Positions 1 to 5,668 of a stretch of 5,668 bases of DNA are shown one piece after another. The translations under genes were made by a program, and so were the position numbers. Each line of letters opens with the position of its first letter. Positions within the stretch are counted from its first letter, which is position 1. The stretch is from Draconibacterium sp. (GTDB lineage Bacteria; Bacteroidota; Bacteroidia; Bacteroidales; Prolixibacteraceae): assembly GCA_030595485.1 (NCBI GenBank), contig JAUVDE010000245.1, forward strand, positions 1-5,668, given 5' to 3'. The notes under the pieces were generated by a model, which saw nothing but the letters and a program-made list of their open reading frames with translations, did no database searches and was not told the DNA's origin.

Positions 1-1
1 T

Positions 2-1366
2 TATATTTTTCAGCAAAGGCAAAGCGGTTGATTTATTTACAAGCAAACGTATTTTGTCAGTTTTTACCGAATCGAAAGTCTGAATTCGTTTATGCCCAAC
101 ACAAGTTCCTTCGGCAATGGTTTGCCACTTACCTTTTAGCTTGGCTTGAATTTCATATTCCCGAATCCGTTCCCCATTTTTAATATCCTCTTGAATAACA
201 ATATGGTTTATCGCCTGTTTAGTCGGCAGCTTTAATTCAATTGTATTCCCCTCTCCGGCAGTCTGTGCTATTGGTTTCCCAAACCTTCTGTTTATTTCAT
301 CGCCCCATTCTTTTAAGCGCTGTACGTCGCCTTTGGGCATTAAACCATTTGGATCGGGTGTTAAACCCATTATTAAAGTTGAGTTATGCCCAACGGAACC
401 GTAATACATTTCCATTAGGTTTTCAAGTGGAAAAACATGCGCCTCATCGCCGGGCTCCCAAAACCATTCGTGCCTTCCGTTATAACCACGTAAAGGTGCA
501 TCACTCATGGCTGCCATCCAATATTTCCCATCAGGGTCGCCATGTTTTAGCAAACGCATATGTTCGGCTTGTGTATCGCCACCATGCGAGTACGGATTTG
601 GGAAAGTTGACCAGCAAGGATAAGGGACAGTTCCTGATTCGGAACCTCCCCAACGTGTTTCGGCCAATTGCAAGTTGTGATAGAAAATACAATTGGGTTG
701 GTATTTTTGGACAATAGGTAATACATCGGGTGCTCCATTATCAGGATGATCCGCACCGCCATCAAACCAAATCTCGAATAATTCGCCATAACGTGTACAA
801 AGTTCAGTTACCATTCCCTCGCACATACGATTGTAGCGCAGCTGCCTGTTCTTTTGAAACTCACCTTCGCCATTCACTTTAAAATCGTGTACTCCAAAAA
901 ATGAGTTCCAGCGAATACCCACATAAATGCCGGGTTTCACATCGTATTTTCGACAAGACTCCACAAAATCTTTTACAATGTCGCCTTTGCCATCACGCCA
1001 CTTCACAGCTTTTAAACAATAGGGATTTACATCGCTTTGATAAAGTGCGAAACCGGTTTCGTGGGTTGCCGTTAAAATAGCAAACTTTGCACCGGCTGCT
1101 TTTGCCGCTTTAATCCATTGGTCGGTATCCAGGTTTTCCGGATTAAAAATCTGGTAATCGTCAGTCGGCGAAATACGATTTCCGCCTTGCCCGTATTTTT
1201 TACCATCGAACACATGTAAGTCGTAATGAAAAACAACTCCAAGTTCGGCTTCTTGCCATGCCAGTTGTTGCTCGTTTGGTTTTGGCAAATCTGCTTCCTG
1301 AGCGTACAATACAGACTGTAATATTACAAATAGTAGCAACAAATATGATTTTGCTTGATTAAACAT
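2..1366 (-). CDS. GH29 alpha-L-fucosidase-type glycosidase, secreted (3' end cut by window edge)
   Basis: The frame reads open from ATG at 1366 to the left edge, giving 455 visible residues without a stop. Residues 1-22 form a Sec signal peptide (hydrophobic core, then LYAQ) with no lipobox Cys. Residues ~30-360 look like the GH29 (beta/alpha)8 catalytic domain, and 365-455 look like the beta-sandwich/F5-8C-like domain that follows it in many GH29 enzymes. The EIWFDGG stretch places the nucleophile at Asp202, as known for this retaining exo-fucosidase family. The usual HHxGF motif reads THETGF (101-106), and the conserved region before the WFW motif reads MSDAPLRG...HEWFWEPGDE, so this is a divergent branch and the substrate could be L-fucose or a related sugar such as L-galactose. 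It is the last visible gene of a three-gene operon: its ATG overlaps the upstream TAA by one base, which fixes the start. Family assignment is firm; exact specificity is not. Confidence 0.92.
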   Translation of the reverse strand, partial: MFNQAKSYLLLLFVILQSVLYAQEADLPKPNEQQLAWQEAELGVVFHYDLHVFDGKKYGQGGNRISPTDDYQIFNPENLDTDQWIKAAKAAGAKFAILTATHETGFALYQSDVNPYCLKAVKWRDGKGDIVKDFVESCRKYDVKPGIYVGIRWNSFFGVHDFKVNGEGEFQKNRQLRYNRMCEGMVTELCTRYGELFEIWFDGGADHPDNGAPDVLPIVQKYQPNCIFYHNLQLAETRWGGSESGTVPYPCWSTFPNPYSHGGDTQAEHMRLLKHGDPDGKYWMAAMSDAPLRGYNGRHEWFWEPGDEAHVFPLENLMEMYYGSVGHNSTLIMGLTPDPNGLMPKGDVQRLKEWGDEINRRFGKPIAQTAGEGNTIELKLPTKQAINHIVIQEDIKNGERIREYEIQAKLKGKWQTIAEGTCVGHKRIQTFDSVKTDKIRLLVNKSTALPLLKNI

Positions 1367-2271
1367 TATTTATTCATTTTAAATTCAACACTAACAGGGT
1401 AATGGTCGCTCAGGTAATAATTGGCTGGTCCGTTATGTACCTGCCCCGAAACCCCATTTTTACCTAATTCTTCCGAAACCAAAATATAGTCGATTCTTTG
1501 CATTCGACGCTCCAGCTCTTTTACCTTTTCATCATTTACCGCGCTCAAAGCCCGTGCTGGGAAACTACCTCGTTCCACAATCCCGGAGGTATAATTCCGA
1601 CAAATATCGATTAAGGGAAAGGCCAGAAAATTAGCTAAAACCGCATAATCAATTTCACGATTTACCAGATTCCCTTTTTCGCCTTTATCCTTGTCACCTT
1701 CTCTTGTTCTATCCCGTACAATGTTGTTTTTATACAAGTCGGCATCGAAGGGTGAATGTGCATTAAAGTCGCCCATTACCAGCAATTTTGAATTATTTTT
1801 AGCTGCCGCCTTCATTTTCTCTATAATAATCTCAGTCTCTTCTCTTCGCTTTAAATAACTCGATGGAGAGAAATGAACCACAAAAACATCCAAGCCATTG
1901 GTGCGGCAATGCAATGCTCCATGATGCATATTATCGCGAATTTTTTCGACCACTTCTATGGGGTATTTTGAAGTTAGTCCAACCGAGTAACCCGACTTTT
2001 TTAATAAAACCGAATAATCATGTCCCCATCCCTTGGCATCGGCTGTTAACTTCTTTTCTGAATATTTACACAGTTCTTGCAAACCAACAATATCAGGTGC
2101 TTGTTCATTCATCCATTTTACAAGATCGGCTCTTCTTGCTTCATCTTTACCCCAGTCGAAACCATTCCAAATATTATAGGATACTACTTTAACCTGCTCC
2201 TCGTTTTGCGATACAGCTTGCAATGTAAAGAACATTAAAAACAGGAAAACACACCAATTAAGATTTTTCAT
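1366..2271 (-). CDS. Secreted endonuclease/exonuclease/phosphatase (EEP) family protein
   Basis: This is a complete 301-residue protein. Residues 1-21 form a Sec signal peptide ending in AVSQ, and the rest is one EEP (DNase I-like) domain. All metal and catalytic motifs are visible: SYNIWNG (Asn33), LQEL (Glu66, metal ligand), VVHFSP (His133), GDFN (Asp168, Asn170), QRIDYI (Asp261) and SDHYP (Asp289-His290). The fold hydrolyses phosphodiester or phosphomonoester bonds in nucleic acids, inositol phosphates or phospholipids, and the sequence does not say which. A charged insertion (~185-201, rich in Lys, Arg, Asp) follows GDFN and could shape substrate access. It starts 9 bp after the beta-propeller glycosidase stop and its TAA overlaps the fucosidase ATG (TAATG), so translational coupling is likely. 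Export together with two glycosidases points to an extracytoplasmic phosphodiester, possibly in a glycan or lipid; that is inference. Confidence 0.92.
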   Translation of the reverse strand: MKNLNWCVFLFLMFFTLQAVSQNEEQVKVVSYNIWNGFDWGKDEARRADLVKWMNEQAPDIVGLQELCKYSEKKLTADAKGWGHDYSVLLKKSGYSVGLTSKYPIEVVEKIRDNMHHGALHCRTNGLDVFVVHFSPSSYLKRREETEIIIEKMKAAAKNNSKLLVMGDFNAHSPFDADLYKNNIVRDRTREGDKDKGEKGNLVNREIDYAVLANFLAFPLIDICRNYTSGIVERGSFPARALSAVNDEKVKELERRMQRIDYILVSEELGKNGVSGQVHNGPANYYLSDHYPVSVEFKMNK

Positions 2272-2280
2272 TTGAGTATT

Positions 2281-3321
2281 TTATTTTCGTTTTAAAACGT
2301 AACTAACTGTGCTTTTGCCACCATAAATATTGTAGCCCGACGGTGCATACAAATAGGCCGGTTCTTCGTTGAGCAATAAAACCTGTGGCCGTTCCAATTT
2401 AATGTCGGCACCATAAATGCGAGTCGCCTTTTTTAGGTTTAAATGGGAAACGTATTGGGGTAACGGTAAAAATCCTTGTTCTTTTTCAGTAAAATGAATT
2501 CCATCATCTGAGGTCCAAAGAATGCCGCCCCCTTTTTCAATTAAACCATGATTATCGGTGGTTAACAAACAGATTTTATTATTCATGATAAAAGCATATC
2601 CATCTTCAACCGCCTGGTTATTTTTAGTAACCGGAAATGGAAGCTGAACATATGGACCTTCGGCTTGCTCGGCAAAGGCGACTCCCATTTTTCCACCTTC
2701 CGATTTAAAATATAAAAAGTAGCCACCGTCGGGATGTTGCAGAAAGGCCGGATTATTTACGCCATTACTCGCCTTGTAATTCCAGTAATCCGGACTGTTT
2801 GGTGGTGACAGAATTAGGCCATCTCCATTTATCCTTTTCCAAGGGCCATTCAAACTCTCGGAAACAGCCAGTCCAATACATTGATTGGCCGGATGATGTG
2901 GTTGCTTGGGATTTGAATTCCCAATATAAAAGAGATAATATTTAGCGCCAATTTTATGAATGGCAGGATTATGTGCACCAAATTTATCCCAGGTATCTTT
3001 TCCCGTTCCTGTTAAAGCAAGATCAGAAAATTGAAAAGGTCCTTCGGGATTATCGGCTACATAGTGAGCAATTTCGCTATGTGAACGCCAGCCCGGATTT
3101 ACCTTTAACTTTGCTGGCCAACGGGCCACAAACAAATGTACATTGCCGGCATCATCAATAATAGGTGAACTACCCCAAATGGTGTAGCCGGGTTCCTCAA
3201 CGGCAATCCCAACATATTCCCAGCTTTGGGCAAAGGCCGTTTGTGCCTGCACTTTACTCAGAATACTAAAACACACCAGTAAGCAAAAAAATAATATGCC
3301 TGTTTTATTTTTGCAGTTCAT
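2281..3321 (-). CDS. Secreted five-bladed beta-propeller glycoside hydrolase, GH43/GH117-like
   Basis: This is a complete 346-residue protein with a Sec signal peptide (1-26, ending KVQAQ). Five repeated blade motifs can be read: WGSSPI...HLFVARW (49-68), AHNPAI...YYLFYIGNS (116-136), VNNPAF...YFLYFKSE (188-208), VEDGYAFI...CLLTT (238-255) and LERPQV...AYLYAPSGY (309-330). This spacing, with the SEIAHYVADNPEGPF and GLAVSESLNGPW signatures between blades, resembles the GH43/GH117-like propellers of Bacteroidota polysaccharide loci (arabinosidases, xylosidases, 3,6-anhydro-L-galactosidases). The Asp-Pro that usually carries the catalytic base in blade 1 of GH43 is Ser52-Pro53 here, and blades 2 and 3 have Asn-Pro. 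Acidic candidates are Glu239-Asp240 and Glu310. It is the first gene of the three-gene operon and lies just after a terminator. ATG 3321 is supported by the signal peptide and by an in-frame TAA six bases upstream. The fold is confident; family number and substrate are not. Confidence 0.82.
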   Translation of the reverse strand: MNCKNKTGILFFCLLVCFSILSKVQAQTAFAQSWEYVGIAVEEPGYTIWGSSPIIDDAGNVHLFVARWPAKLKVNPGWRSHSEIAHYVADNPEGPFQFSDLALTGTGKDTWDKFGAHNPAIHKIGAKYYLFYIGNSNPKQPHHPANQCIGLAVSESLNGPWKRINGDGLILSPPNSPDYWNYKASNGVNNPAFLQHPDGGYFLYFKSEGGKMGVAFAEQAEGPYVQLPFPVTKNNQAVEDGYAFIMNNKICLLTTDNHGLIEKGGGILWTSDDGIHFTEKEQGFLPLPQYVSHLNLKKATRIYGADIKLERPQVLLLNEEPAYLYAPSGYNIYGGKSTVSYVLKRK

Positions 3322-3359
3322 AATTTAACACGATTGTTTCATTTTATTAGTTTTAGTTT

Positions 3360-3367
3360 GAAATGTA
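3360..3367 (-). promoter_or_regulatory. Weak candidate -7 box (TACATTTC) for the three-gene glycosidase operon
   Basis: TACATTTC on the minus strand differs from TAnnTTTG only at the last base and directly follows the terminator T-tract. It would give a leader of about 30 bases. No TTG lies at the normal -33 spacing, so support is weak. It is listed because a promoter must lie in this ~50-bp gap unless the operon depends on read-through. Confidence 0.25.
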
Positions 3368-3372
3368 AAAAT

Positions 3373-3398
3373 AAAAAAAGCAGGTGAAGAACACCTGC
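3373..3398 (-). terminator. Intrinsic terminator of the TonB-plug gene
   Basis: Read on the minus strand, this is a 7-bp perfect stem GCAGGTG / CACCTGC with loop TTCTT, followed by seven T, an A, then five more T. It begins 35 bp after the plug-gene stop. It separates that gene from the glycosidase operon, whose first ATG is only about 52 bp beyond the T-run. Confidence 0.9.
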
Positions 3399-3433
3399 AA
3401 CAAATTTATTATTGCTGTATTTTTACTGACACA

Positions 3434-4117
3434 CTAATCTTCCTTTCCTGTTTTCATTTCAATTAAAACAACCCCATTTGCTCCACGCGAACCATAAATT
3501 GCCGCGCTCACACCCTTTAGAATACTAATACTCGACACATTGCCCGGCACTAAAGACTTCAATTCACTTTTATGAGTAGCGAGACCATCTATAACAATTA
3601 GAGCTGCATTATCGAGGTTAAATGAATTGGATCCCCGTATGAGAACATCGCCGTTACCTTGCACCTGAACGCCAGGAAATCGGCCACTTAAAAGAGCAGC
3701 CATATTCGGGTATTGTGAAAAGTCTACATCATCATTCGATAACTGCGACATGGCATTTAGTTTTTCCACATCTGAAATGTGACCATAACCAATGGCATAT
3801 TCGCGGGCTTTATCGCCTGCTTTTAGTTTCAGATTTACAGCAACTAATTTTGTTTGTTTGGTAAGCTCTACTTTCCTTGTATCAAAGCCTTTGGCTGTTA
3901 CCTTAAGTTTATCGCTGTTACTAACATTTATAAAAAAATGGCCAAGAGAATCGCTTAGTACAATTTGTTTCGAACTCTTAACCTGAATACTCGCACCAAT
4001 CACAGCAATACTATCAAATGTTGTTACAACTCCACTTATCTTTTTTTCTTGCGTTTGAGAGAAACCTGAAAGAGACATAAGAAAAATGAATAAAGAAAAA
4101 ATAATAATGGTTTTCAT
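3434..4117 (-). CDS. Stand-alone carboxypeptidase-regulatory + TonB-dependent receptor plug protein (SusC-like, no barrel)
   Basis: This is a complete 227-residue protein. Residues 1-20 are a Sec signal peptide (LSGFSQ). Residues ~26-98 match the CarboxypepD_reg-like beta-sandwich at the N-terminus of SusC transporters (ISGVV...VIGASIQVK...SDSLGHFFINV...AKGFDTRKVEL). Residues ~105-224 match the TonB receptor plug: AIGYG, LLSGRFPGVQVQ, VLIRGSNSF, ALIVIDG, ISILKGVSAAIYGSRGANGVVLIE. A SusC protein would continue into a beta-barrel of several hundred residues; here the frame stops right after the plug, and an intrinsic terminator follows within about 40 bp. It is therefore a designed short gene or a long-settled truncation rather than a fresh frameshift. 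It has its own promoter candidate (4221-4253) and a structured leader. Role is unknown: without a barrel it cannot transport, so it might contact TonB or act as a periplasmic partner. Confidence 0.87.
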   Translation of the reverse strand: MKTIIIFSLFIFLMSLSGFSQTQEKKISGVVTTFDSIAVIGASIQVKSSKQIVLSDSLGHFFINVSNSDKLKVTAKGFDTRKVELTKQTKLVAVNLKLKAGDKAREYAIGYGHISDVEKLNAMSQLSNDDVDFSQYPNMAALLSGRFPGVQVQGNGDVLIRGSNSFNLDNAALIVIDGLATHKSELKSLVPGNVSSISILKGVSAAIYGSRGANGVVLIEMKTGKED

Positions 4118-4132
4118 CTTATTTGAGTTTAA

Positions 4133-4169
4133 GTAATAGTATTCGAAATATCTCCCGATTAACTATTAC
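4133..4169 (-). repeat. 8-bp inverted repeat in the leader of the plug gene
   Basis: The arms GTAATAGT (4162-4169) and ACTATTAC (4133-4140), read on the minus strand, are perfectly complementary across a 21-base loop. The structure ends 15 bases before ATG 4117. No T-run follows, so it is not an intrinsic terminator. It may be an mRNA hairpin close to the ribosome entry site or a protein-binding site. A smaller repeat, ATGCA-N6-TGCAT, lies right next to it at 4170-4185. Confidence 0.5.
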
Positions 4170-4200
4170 ATGCACGCTACTGCATATTAGCATCTCGGAA

Positions 4201-4210
4201 CACATATGTG
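4201..4210. repeat. Perfect 10-bp palindrome CACATATGTG
   Basis: The palindrome CACATATGTG sits just downstream of the predicted transcription start of the plug gene. That position suits an operator or the 5' stem of the leader. It could also occur by chance in AT-rich sequence. Confidence 0.4.
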
Positions 4211-4220
4211 GGATATACTT

Positions 4221-4253
4221 CAAATAGTTTATATTGTTTTTAGTATTTCAAAA
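4221..4253 (-). promoter_or_regulatory. Candidate promoter of the TonB-plug gene
   Basis: On the minus strand, TTTTG (4249-4253) is followed after 20 bases by ACTATTTG (4221-4228). This fits the Bacteroidota TTG-N19-21-TAnnTTTG arrangement with one mismatch in the -7 box. Transcription would start near 4213-4216, giving a leader of roughly 97 bases before ATG 4117. Confidence 0.45.
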
Positions 4254-4307
4254 CTACAACAATTCGTACATACTTTTCCCTTAAGTTCGGTATCCGTTTT
4301 ATCGATT

Positions 4308-5204
4308 TTAAGGTTTCATATTAAATTTCCATAGAAAAGAAAAACGAACAGTGCGGTACAACCAATCGTGTAATCCATGCTGATATTGTATTCTTATGGC
4401 CTTTTTATCAAAGTCTTTTCTTAACTCGAAATTCAGTTGCATTGGGCGGTCGCCATTGTCTTTGTATCCGTGGTAACCCGACCACGAGGAAGTAAACCGC
4501 CAATTGTTTTTTTCAAAATCGGTTCCAAGGCCATATAAAATGGCATCGTTTTGCAAGTTTTCTTCGTCGTTGGTTTGCCAACTGTAAAAACCCAACATTG
4601 CATACGGACGAAATACCATCGATTCAGTTTGTCCGTAGTCCTTTGAGAAACTAAAATCGAAAAAATAACCGGGAGTATCCGCATAACGAGCGCCATCAAG
4701 ATTACCTCCAGAAGCAGTTTTTGCAGCAAAACGAAGCAAGGTGTTCGGGAATTTGCGGTCTTTAGATAATTGAATTAGCGTACTAAAATAAAAATCGCCA
4801 ATAGCATAACCTTCGCCATCTTCATCGCGCGAAAACCGTTCATCACGAATTTGGTCGGTATACGAATAATGCTCAAACATTACACCATAAACTTCAACAG
4901 CTATTTTACCTTTTGCAAATGGGAAATATCCCCTTCCCGAAATATCCTGCGTTGGATCGCCCGAGTGAAAATGAATGGATGCCGTAAGCTCAAACTCTGC
5001 CTTTGTTGTTAAAAAACCCCTTTTTACTTCGGGCACAGGAAGTGCATTGGGCCCTAAATACCCCGGAGAAGTAACTATCCAGTTTCGCCATCCAGGCATA
5101 CCTTCTTCCCAACCGTGTGTATCATTCCACCAACTCCAATCCGTTTGCCCAAACGATAGAGCTGCAAATAATAGTAAAAAGATGGAAAGAAATAAATGCT
5201 TCAT
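4308..5204 (-). CDS. Predicted outer-membrane beta-barrel protein of unknown function
   Basis: I do not recognise a named family beyond a conserved Bacteroidota outer-membrane type. Starting at ATG 5204 gives 298 residues with a clean signal peptide (MKHLFLSIF...ALSFGQ, 1-20). A longer frame back to 5222 begins with TTG and adds six polar residues ahead of the signal, so it is rejected. The mature protein opens with a Trp-rich segment (DWSWWNDTHGW) and SPGYLGPNALPVPEV. It then has many alternating polar/aromatic strands (for example FELTASIHFH, KIAVEVYGVMF, GDFYFSTLIQL, FFDFSFSKD, RPYAMLGFYSW, RIQYQHGL) and ends in strand-like TVRFSFLWKF, close to the aromatic C-terminus typical of OmpA/porin-like barrels. 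About ten to twelve strands are plausible. It sits between two terminator- or promoter-bounded units, so it is probably transcribed alone. It could be a porin, a surface-anchored enzyme or a structural protein. Confidence 0.72.
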   Translation of the reverse strand: MKHLFLSIFLLLFAALSFGQTDWSWWNDTHGWEEGMPGWRNWIVTSPGYLGPNALPVPEVKRGFLTTKAEFELTASIHFHSGDPTQDISGRGYFPFAKGKIAVEVYGVMFEHYSYTDQIRDERFSRDEDGEGYAIGDFYFSTLIQLSKDRKFPNTLLRFAAKTASGGNLDGARYADTPGYFFDFSFSKDYGQTESMVFRPYAMLGFYSWQTNDEENLQNDAILYGLGTDFEKNNWRFTSSWSGYHGYKDNGDRPMQLNFELRKDFDKKAIRIQYQHGLHDWLYRTVRFSFLWKFNMKP

Positions 5205-5223
5205 TTTTCTATATTGAAACAAT

Positions 5224-5231
5224 CAAAGATA
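5224..5231 (-). promoter_or_regulatory. Candidate -7 box (TATCTTTG) for the outer-membrane protein gene
   Basis: TATCTTTG on the minus strand matches the Bacteroidota primary-sigma -7 consensus TAnnTTTG exactly. It ends 19 bp before ATG 5204, so the leader would be only about a dozen bases. No TTG is found at the expected -33 spacing, where the terminator stem lies instead. The alternative is weak read-through from the peptidase gene. Confidence 0.4.
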
Positions 5232-5258
5232 AAAAAACCCTTCAGGTAAGCTGAAGGG
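5231..5258 (-). terminator. Intrinsic terminator of the aminopeptidase C gene
   Basis: Read on the minus strand, this is an 8-bp perfect stem CCCTTCAG / CTGAAGGG with a 5-nt loop (CTTAC), followed directly by seven T. It starts 8 bp after the peptidase stop codon. The T-run merges with a TATCTTTG promoter-like box for the next gene. Confidence 0.9.
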
Positions 5259-5266
5259 CTGTATAT

Positions 5267-5668
5267 TTAAAGCTTTAACTTTTCTCGAATACTTTGGGGG
5301 ATGGCATCCTTGTGAACCATTATACACATGGTTTTATAGTTTACATATGCTTTAGATGCATAAAAGAAACCTTCGTATTTGTTATAATCTCCCCATGAGT
5401 TTTTTACTTTATAGTAGGTTTTTCCATTTTGGTCTGAGCCCGTTCCTACAATGTGCATTCCATGATCATCGGTAGTTTGATAATTATCAAAAGCTTCCTG
5501 ACGCATTTCTTGTGTAACCTCAATTTCAGAAGCTGGTTTTTCCAGTTTATAAAGTTCCTTTTCTTTATCTTTATCTGAAAGACTTTCCCAACGCGAAATC
5601 TCGGCATCACTCATGTCTTCAACTTTGGTGCTTGGCATAACTGCTACGCCTTTGTTACTTGTTGCAAA
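5267..5668 (-). CDS. pepC: C1-family cysteine peptidase, aminopeptidase C / bleomycin hydrolase (C-terminal part only)
   Basis: The last 133 residues are visible and the gene begins beyond the right edge. The in-frame ATG at 5638 is not the start, because the preceding ten codons (FATSNKGVAV) continue family-like sequence. The fragment carries the catalytic His in TTDDHGMHIVG (His69 of the visible part) and the catalytic Asn in YYKVKNSWG (Asn90), followed by the typical tail GFFYASKAYVNYKTM...VHKDAIP. The catalytic Cys lies outside the window. Family members (Peptidase_C1_2) form hexameric barrels and release N-terminal residues from peptides; in Bacteroidota some are exported, but the signal region cannot be seen here. 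The gene ends in TAA and is followed within 10 bp by a strong intrinsic terminator. It is probably functionally unrelated to the glycosidase operon further downstream. Confidence 0.92.
   Translation of the reverse strand, partial: FATSNKGVAVMPSTKVEDMSDAEISRWESLSDKDKEKELYKLEKPASEIEVTQEMRQEAFDNYQTTDDHGMHIVGTGSDQNGKTYYKVKNSWGDYNKYEGFFYASKAYVNYKTMCIMVHKDAIPQSIREKLKL

Noticed and set aside
241..717. Plus-strand open frame of 158 codons
   Set aside because: It lies wholly opposite the GH29 gene, has low-complexity non-family sequence and no signal or motif; it is an antisense shadow.
3325..3342. Five-codon minus-strand leader ORF (MKQSC) just before the propeller glycosidase ATG
   Set aside because: It ends in-frame 3 bases before the real start and could in principle couple translation, but a frame this short is expected by chance and nothing else supports it.
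3399..3433. Possible barrel remnant after the plug protein
   Set aside because: Only about 35 bp separate the stop from the terminator and no beta-barrel-like translation is visible there.
4281..4316. CCTTAA...TTAAGG inverted repeat at the end of the outer-membrane protein gene as a terminator
   Set aside because: The stem is short and AT-rich, the loop is over 20 bases, and no T-run follows on the minus strand.
5205..5222. Upstream TTG start for the outer-membrane protein gene
   Set aside because: It adds six residues before a well-formed signal peptide and would start almost inside the promoter-like box; ATG 5204 fits better.
5267..5638. A complete 123-residue protein starting at ATG 5638
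   Set aside because: The ten codons before this ATG are open and continue aminopeptidase C-like sequence, and the catalytic Cys half is missing, so it is the tail of a longer gene.

Overview
The window looks like chromosomal DNA from a Bacteroidota species. The evidence is: a SusC-type carboxypeptidase-regulatory/TonB-plug protein, secreted glycosidases grouped as in a polysaccharide-utilisation locus, AT-rich spacers without Shine-Dalgarno motifs, and promoter-like TTG / TAnnTTTG elements. The style resembles marine or gut Bacteroidales (Marinilabiliales/Prolixibacteraceae-like), but that finer placement is a guess. All six genes lie on the minus strand, so transcription runs from the right edge to the left edge.

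Right to left: (1) the C-terminal 133 residues of a bleomycin-hydrolase/aminopeptidase C cysteine peptidase (5267-5668, cut by the window edge), closed by a strong intrinsic terminator. (2) A 298-residue predicted outer-membrane beta-barrel protein of unknown function (4308-5204), whose likely -7 promoter box is fused to the U-tract of the preceding terminator. (3) A 190-bp spacer with a promoter candidate and several inverted repeats. (4) A stand-alone SusC-like protein with only the carboxypeptidase-regulatory and TonB-plug domains and no beta-barrel (3434-4117), closed by a second intrinsic terminator. (5) A tight three-gene operon of secreted proteins: a GH43/GH117-like beta-propeller glycosidase (2281-3321), an endonuclease/exonuclease/phosphatase-fold protein (1366-2271), and a GH29 alpha-L-fucosidase-type enzyme (2-1366, cut by the left edge).

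The operon genes are 9 bp apart and then overlap by 1 base (TAATG), so they are probably co-translated. All three carry Sec signal peptides, which suggests joint periplasmic or surface processing of a fucose-like-sugar-containing glycan, possibly with a phosphodiester. No SusC/SusD pair, sulfatase or regulator is visible in the window. Points worth a second look are the barrel-less plug protein, departures of both glycosidases from textbook catalytic motifs, the phosphodiesterase-fold gene between two glycosidases, the structured leader of the plug gene, and the terminator/promoter overlaps. There is no RNA gene, CRISPR array or mobile element that I can support, and no gene-free stretch longer than 190 bp.
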